Assembly: GCA_903927685.1 (NCBI GenBank)
Contig: CAIYOB010000075.1
Span: forward strand, 1 to 7,266
Direction of reading: 5' to 3'
DNA: 7,266 bases
DNA from: an uncultured Planctomycetaceae bacterium
Lineage (GTDB): Bacteria; Planctomycetota; Planctomycetia; Pirellulales; Pirellulaceae
Positions 1 through 6,000 of this stretch are shown one piece after another. How positions within the stretch are numbered: position 1 is the first letter of the stretch; every line of letters starts with the position of its first letter. The translations under genes and the position numbers were made by a program. The notes under the pieces were generated by a model that saw nothing but the letters and a program-made list of their open reading frames with translations, was not told the origin of the DNA and did not search any database.

Positions 1-3000
1 CGAGGCGCAGACCCGGGGTGACGTGACCGCCGAGATCAATGGCGACGGCACCGGCCTGTCGCTGTCGGCGGACGGTGTGATCACGGTCTCGGCGGCATAT
101 ACACCGACGCGATTCACTTCGGGCGGCGCGGATTCCGACGAAGGGCTGACGTCGTTGGCGGCCAGCGGCCTGGGCTTGCTGTCGGGCGCGGTGTACGGCT
201 CGCTCGCGGGCGAGTCGCTGCACGGTCTGTCGGCGGCAGATCGCGTCTGGCTGGTGGAGAATCCCGCCGGAAATCCGAACTTGTCGTTCACGGCCCGGGT
301 CACTGCGAGCCTGGATGCTGGCGCCGCGATGGGCTGCCTGGGGCTCAGCTTGACGACGGCCTCGCCGCTGTCGTTCACGGTAATTGCCGACACTTACCTG
401 CAAGACCCGAATGCCGACGACAACCGGATCTACGTGAGCGAGTTGACGGCGAGCCCGGCGGCGGTGGTCGACATGGCGGGGGCGGCCGTGGAAGCGACTG
501 CCGTCGGTGAGATCGAAGTCTCGAGCGCGTCGCTCGAACTTGGCGTGACCGCCACGGGCGACGACCTGTTGGACCAGGTGGCCGGCGGGACGGCTCCCGC
601 GCTGACGTTGTCCGTCGCGGGCGATTCGACCAGCGGCTTCTGGTTTACGGCGGACGCGAACTTTGCGGAGCTTGTCACCCAATTTCAGGGCGTCTGTCCC
701 GCCACGCTGCTGGCCGTGATGAGCGATCTGGCCAGCGGCTTGGAGGGCTCGAATTGGTCCATCCTGGACACCGAACTTCCTCTGCTGAACCAGTCGCTGG
801 GCAAACTGCTCGGCTTTGCTGACGGCCTGGTCGACGCCGCGTCCCGGCTCGTTAGCGAGATCGATCTGCCGAGCGTGGAACTGGCCCTGGGCGACTTGGA
901 TGCGGCGATCTCGAACGTGTCCCTGGCGTATGACCAGCGGGGGCGTCTGTTCCGCATGGGCGAGTTGCTGTGGAGCGTGACGAGCGAACCGCAGCGGCCA
1001 GTCCAGGATCCCGACGAAACGGACGCCCAATACCGGTTACGGCTCGGCCAGTATGACGACGATTTGGCCGAGTTTGAGTTGCACCTGCCCCGACGGCTGC
1101 TCAGCGGCCTGATCCAGCTGGCCAGGGTCATCGACGTCGATGTGCCCGCCGGCACCGTCGGCCGGGCGGACTTGGTCGACGCGTTCAATGGCCTGGCGGC
1201 CCTCCTGCCCTCCTGGAATTCCCTGGCCGACCGGCTGGCGGACACCCTGAATTCGGCGTTGCAGGACCTGGGCTTTGCCGTGACGGTGCAATTGGGCTTC
1301 GTGGACTACGACGGCGACGAGGCGACGGAAGGCGCGGCGGTGGTGGCAGGGTTGACCCTCACACGCGATCTCGACCAGACGTTTGCACCCGAGCTGCCCG
1401 TCACGGAAGATTTCGGGCCACTGACGCTGGAAGGCGGAGCGTCTTTGAGGCTCGGCGCCAGCGGCACGTTGGCCCTGGGATTCGGCATCACGCTGGAGAC
1501 TACCCCCGAGACGTTCGTGATCGTGAATCCGCCAGCGAATCCGGACCTCGTCAAGACGTCGCTGGACGTCACGGCGGGGTTCTACGGCTCGTCGCACGGC
1601 GAGATGTCCCTGGGCAGTCTGGACGTGGTCACCGCGGATGCGACGCTGGGCTTGACCAATGCCGTGCACGAGACGCATACGGTCAGCGGCGGGCAGATCG
1701 AGCTGAATGACACGCCACTCTACGACGACGCGGAATTCTTCTTCGTGGCGGATGCGGCCGGACTGCTGGACCCTGGCACGGATTATACGGTCCGCCGCGA
1801 CGCGTCGGGAGACTGGCTGGTCTTCACATCGCGGGCCGATGGGACGGAGGTTTCCGTCGACTACCAGACGGTGAGTGTGCCTGGAAGTAGCCCTGATCCG
1901 GCCAACGACGCCGCGGATCGCGCGCATCTAGCCATCGCCTTTGACAAGACCCCCGGCAACGCCATCGGGGCGATTCCCTTGACGTCCCTGTTCGATCCCG
2001 CGACTGTGAATGCCACCGTGACGGGCATGGTGACCGCGGCGTTGGACGTCGAGTTCCTGGGCAGTCGCGTCGAAGATGGCGTCCAGCTGGCCGTCGAGCT
2101 GAACCATCTAACTGAGCCCCGTTTGGAAGTTGACACGGAGGCGTTGAGTTCCCTGTTCACCAGCCTCGACTTCGACCTGACCACGATCCTGTGGGGCATC
2201 GAGCAGCTGCTGGGATTGATCCGGGATGGGCTGACCACCCAGGTGGTCACCCAGCTGCCGTTGGTCGGCGACGGATTCAACACAGCCGGCACGTTCGTCG
2301 AACGGCTGCAGACGTTTGTCGGCGACTTCCGCGGCGAACTGGAGAGGTACGGCGGGGACACCGAGGGCGCGAGCCTGATGGTCAAGACGTTCATCGTCGA
2401 CAAACTGGGTGATATTCTCGTCGACGTGAACAGCCCCGCCGGCATCGACATCGGCGACGTCGACGTCGTGTTGGACGCGGAGCAATTCGAGATCGTCTTC
2501 CAGTTGCACGGCATCGAGACGCAAACGCTCGATCTGGACTTGGGATTGGACGGTCTGCCCATATCGGCCGAGGGCCAGGGCGGTTTGGAATTCGGCTGGG
2601 AGTACGACATCCTGTTCGGCGTCGGGGTCAATCGTGAACAGGGGTTCTACCTGGTCACGAACCCCACGACCGAACCGGACGTTCCCGAGTACCAATTCGA
2701 CCTGTTCGCCGGCTTGGCGGTGGAGGACGCGGGCGGCGAGTACATTCCGACAAGCCTGAGCCTGGACCTGTTCGGCATCCAGGTGTCCGCCACGGACAAC
2801 GCCAGCGGCAGCACGCCCGGGACCGGCCTGGGCGGCACGTTGGATCTGTACTTGAACTCGACGTCCTCCGGCCAGCTGGTTCCGGGAGATATGGACGACG
2901 TGACCTTCGACCAGCTGTTCGAACTGGTCGAGCTGAATGCCTCGGCCGCGGTCGACCTGATCCTGGAAGTCGGCTTGAATTCGAACCTACCCAGCCTGCA

Positions 3001-6000
3001 GACCGAGTTGGTCGCGGGCATCGAGGCCAGCGCGTCGCAGGTGGACGGCCAGTGGGAGACGAGCCTGACGTGCACCGGCCTGCAGCTGCAGAACACGGGC
3101 GTGAACCTCGGCGAGTTCCTCAGCCAGCATGTCGGTTCGGTCATCAACCGGATCACTCAGTACCTGGAGCCGATCGAGCCGGTGATCCGGCTGTTGAAGA
3201 CCGAGGTGCCCGGCGTCACCCAGTTGTCCGAGGCGGCCGGCAAGGGCAGCGTGACGTTTCTGGAACTGGCCTTGGCCGACAATCCGGACATGGCGGCCCT
3301 GGCCGAGGAATTCGTCGACGCCCTGGACACCTTGCTGCAGATCGCCGACAGCCTGGAGACGCTGGACGACGGCAGCACACTGTTCCAGCTGATGGACGAT
3401 CTGCAGCTGCCGACGGGCGAGGCGGGCGACGAGGGCTGGGCCGAGGATGTCGATGTCGAGCAAGTGGTTGCCGACAGCGGCGGCCAGACGCACTCGGCGG
3501 ACGAGAGCACCGGTGGGATCAAGTCCTTGCTGCAACAAATCGAGGAACTGGGCATCCACCTGCACTTCCTGCAGATCGAGAACATCGTGCGGATGCTGCT
3601 GGGCCAGCCGTTTGACGTGATCAGCTACGAGCTGCCGTACTTCGAGCTGCCGTTCGAGTTCTCGCAGAAATTCCCGGTCTGGACCCCGCCGCCGATCAGC
3701 GTCGAGGTGGGCCTGAACGCCTCGATTTTCGCCGATTTGTCCATGGGCTACGACAGCCACGGTTTGGAGACGGGCAACTTCTTCGACGGGTTCTACTTTG
3801 GGGATCGCGAGAGCGTATTCGAGGGCCAGGACATCGACGAGTTCGGCCTGGGGGTGGGCGTCAGCCTCGCGGCCCTGCTGGACGTCGTGGTCGCGTCGGC
3901 GGGCGTCGAGGGCGAAATTCGCGCTGATGTTTTGGCCAACTGGCGTGACCTGGACAGCGACGGCAAGATCCACTTGGACGAGTTGGAACAGATCGTCGAT
4001 TGTGACGGCATCGCCTGTGTGTTCGATCTGACGGGCGAAGTCCGAGCCTTGGTCAGCCTGGTGTGGGACGTGCTGGGCGCGGAAGGCAGCCACACGTTCG
4101 TCGACGAATTGCTGTTCTCGTTCCAGAACACGTGCCCGACTTACGAACTGGGGCACGTCGCGGTGGCTGGTGAGGAACTGCCGGACGGCAACGTCTCCGT
4201 CGCGGGGACGCTGATCTTGCATGCCGGGGCCTTTGCCGGGCAGCGCGGTCCGGCCAGTTCCAGCGATGTCGCGGAAGATTTTACGGTGACCGAAACGGCT
4301 CCGGGCGTCTATACGGTCGAAGGGTTGGGGCTGCAGAGCACCTATGAAGGCGTGACGCAGATCTTCTTCGACGGTGGCGCCGGCAACGACGCCTTGCGAT
4401 TGGAAGACGTCACGGTATCCGTCGTGGCCTACGGGGGCGACGGCGACGACGTGCTGCAAGGCGGGACCGCGAACGACTGCCTGGACGGCGGCTCCGGCAA
4501 CGACACGCTGACCGGCTGGGCCGGGAACGACACGTTGAGCGGCGGCTCCGGCGAGGATGAACTGGCCGGCGAGGACGGCGAGGACGTACTGTACGGCGAT
4601 GCGGGCAACGACATCCTGGACGGCGGTGCAGGTGACGACACCGGCGACGGAGGCGACGGCGACGATCTGATCCAGGGACGGACCGAGGACGATACACTCT
4701 GCGGCGGCTCGGGCAACGACCAGATCTTCGGCGGCAGCGGCGTGGATACGCTCGACGGCGGTCCCGACGACGACGTGCTGCTGGGCGAAGCCGGCGATGA
4801 CAGCATCAACGGCGGCTCGGGCGGCGACCTGATCAGCGGCGGCACGGGCGGGGATACGCTCGACGGCGAGAGCGGAAACGACTTGATCGTGGGCGGACTG
4901 ATCGATGCCAACGGCGAGCAGGTGACCCTGATCACCACCGCGTTTGGAATCGATCTGGGGGCGTTGGATCGCGATCCCGAGACGGGCTCGGACGCCGCAG
5001 ACTCCCTGTGGGGCGGGCTGGGCAACGACTTGCTGGTCGGCGACGCGGGCGGCGATTCGCTGGATGGCAGTTGGGGCAATGACGTGCTCCTCGCGCACCT
5101 GATCCTCGATGGATCGAGCGCCGATGCCGAGTACATCGAAGGCGGACCGGGCGATGACTTTGTCTGCGGCAGCCGCGGAACGGATACGATCTACGGTGGC
5201 ACAAGCTCGCCGGAAGCGTTGGCCAAAGTGTTGGCGGAAGAGGGCGGGGAGACCTTTGCCGGCGTGCAGGGCTTTTCCTGCCAAGCAACGCCCACGTACA
5301 CGCGAGCGGAAACGGGCAGCGTCTCCGGCCGCGTGTTCCTCGATCAGAACGCCGACGGCGTACGTGACAGCGACGAGACTGGACTGGCCGGCTGGACCGT
5401 CCAGGTGTGGGACGGGGAAGGCGCCCTCGCCGCCAGCCAGCTGACCTCCGGCGACGGCACGTACACGATCAGCGGCTTGGCTTACGGAACCTACACGATC
5501 CACCAGGTGCTGGCCGGCGGCTACGTCCAGACCGCTCCGGCCGCGGGAACGCACACGCTCACGTTGTCCGCCGGCGGCGCCGTGCTCGACCTGGATTTCG
5601 GCGCCCAGTTCCAGGGCGCGACGCTGTGGGGCTACAAGTTCCACGACCTGAACGGCAACGGCGTGCGAGATGGCGGTGAGACCACAATGAACGGCTGGCA
5701 AATCGAGCTGCTAGATGCGTCCGGCAATGTCGTCGCCAGCACGACGACGACGAGCCACGATCTCGACGACGACGAGGTTTACGATCCGGCCACCGAGCAC
5801 GGCGTGTACTCCTTCTCCGGCGTCACGCCCGGGACGTACACGGTCCGGGAAACACCGCGGACGGGTTGGATTCAGAGCCTCCCCGTGCTGAGCACGGGCG
5901 ACAGCTACACCAGCGACACCGGTTATGCCTACCAGCCGATCGCCGATGACGGATTCTCGCCGACCCGTTCGACCGCGACCGCCAGTGGACTGGCAGGCAC

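Noticed and set aside
404..442. Possible calcium loop DPNADDNRIYVSE in unit 0
   Set aside because: It is one residue too long for the EF-hand consensus, and the hydrophobic position is shifted. It is more simply a loop before a strand of block C.
1304..1339. Possible EF-hand-like loop (DYDGDEATEG) in unit 1
   Set aside because: The spacing of acidic residues does not give Gly at position 6 or Glu at position 12, and no flanking helices are apparent.
1037..2695. Minus-strand open frames at 1037-1927 and 2108-2695
   Set aside because: They are in the same complementary phase. Their ends coincide with TTA at 1037 and CTA at 2108, and the break between them includes CTA at 1928. This is explained by codon bias in the real gene.
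3052..3615. Plus-strand open frame in another phase, about 190 codons, and similar ones near 2191, 5109 and 5407
   Set aside because: The translations are Arg/Gly/Pro-rich with no domain, as expected of shifted frames in GC-rich DNA. The overlapping frame 2 reading carries coherent modules throughout.
4433..5200. Repetitive GC-rich DNA considered as a CRISPR or non-coding repeat array
   Set aside because: The period is 27 bases in frame with variable third positions, encoding RTX nonapeptides. There are no direct repeats with unique spacers.
2987..5701. Very long open frame on the minus strand (about 900 codons)
   Set aside because: Its codons are exactly the complements of the + strand codons, so a stop arises only where the real gene uses TTA, CTA or TCA. 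Those are almost absent here; the frame ends at a CTA codon at 2987. The translation is low-complexity Val/Ala/Arg/Gln-rich with no domain, whereas the + strand shows RTX, EF-hand and SdrD-B motifs.
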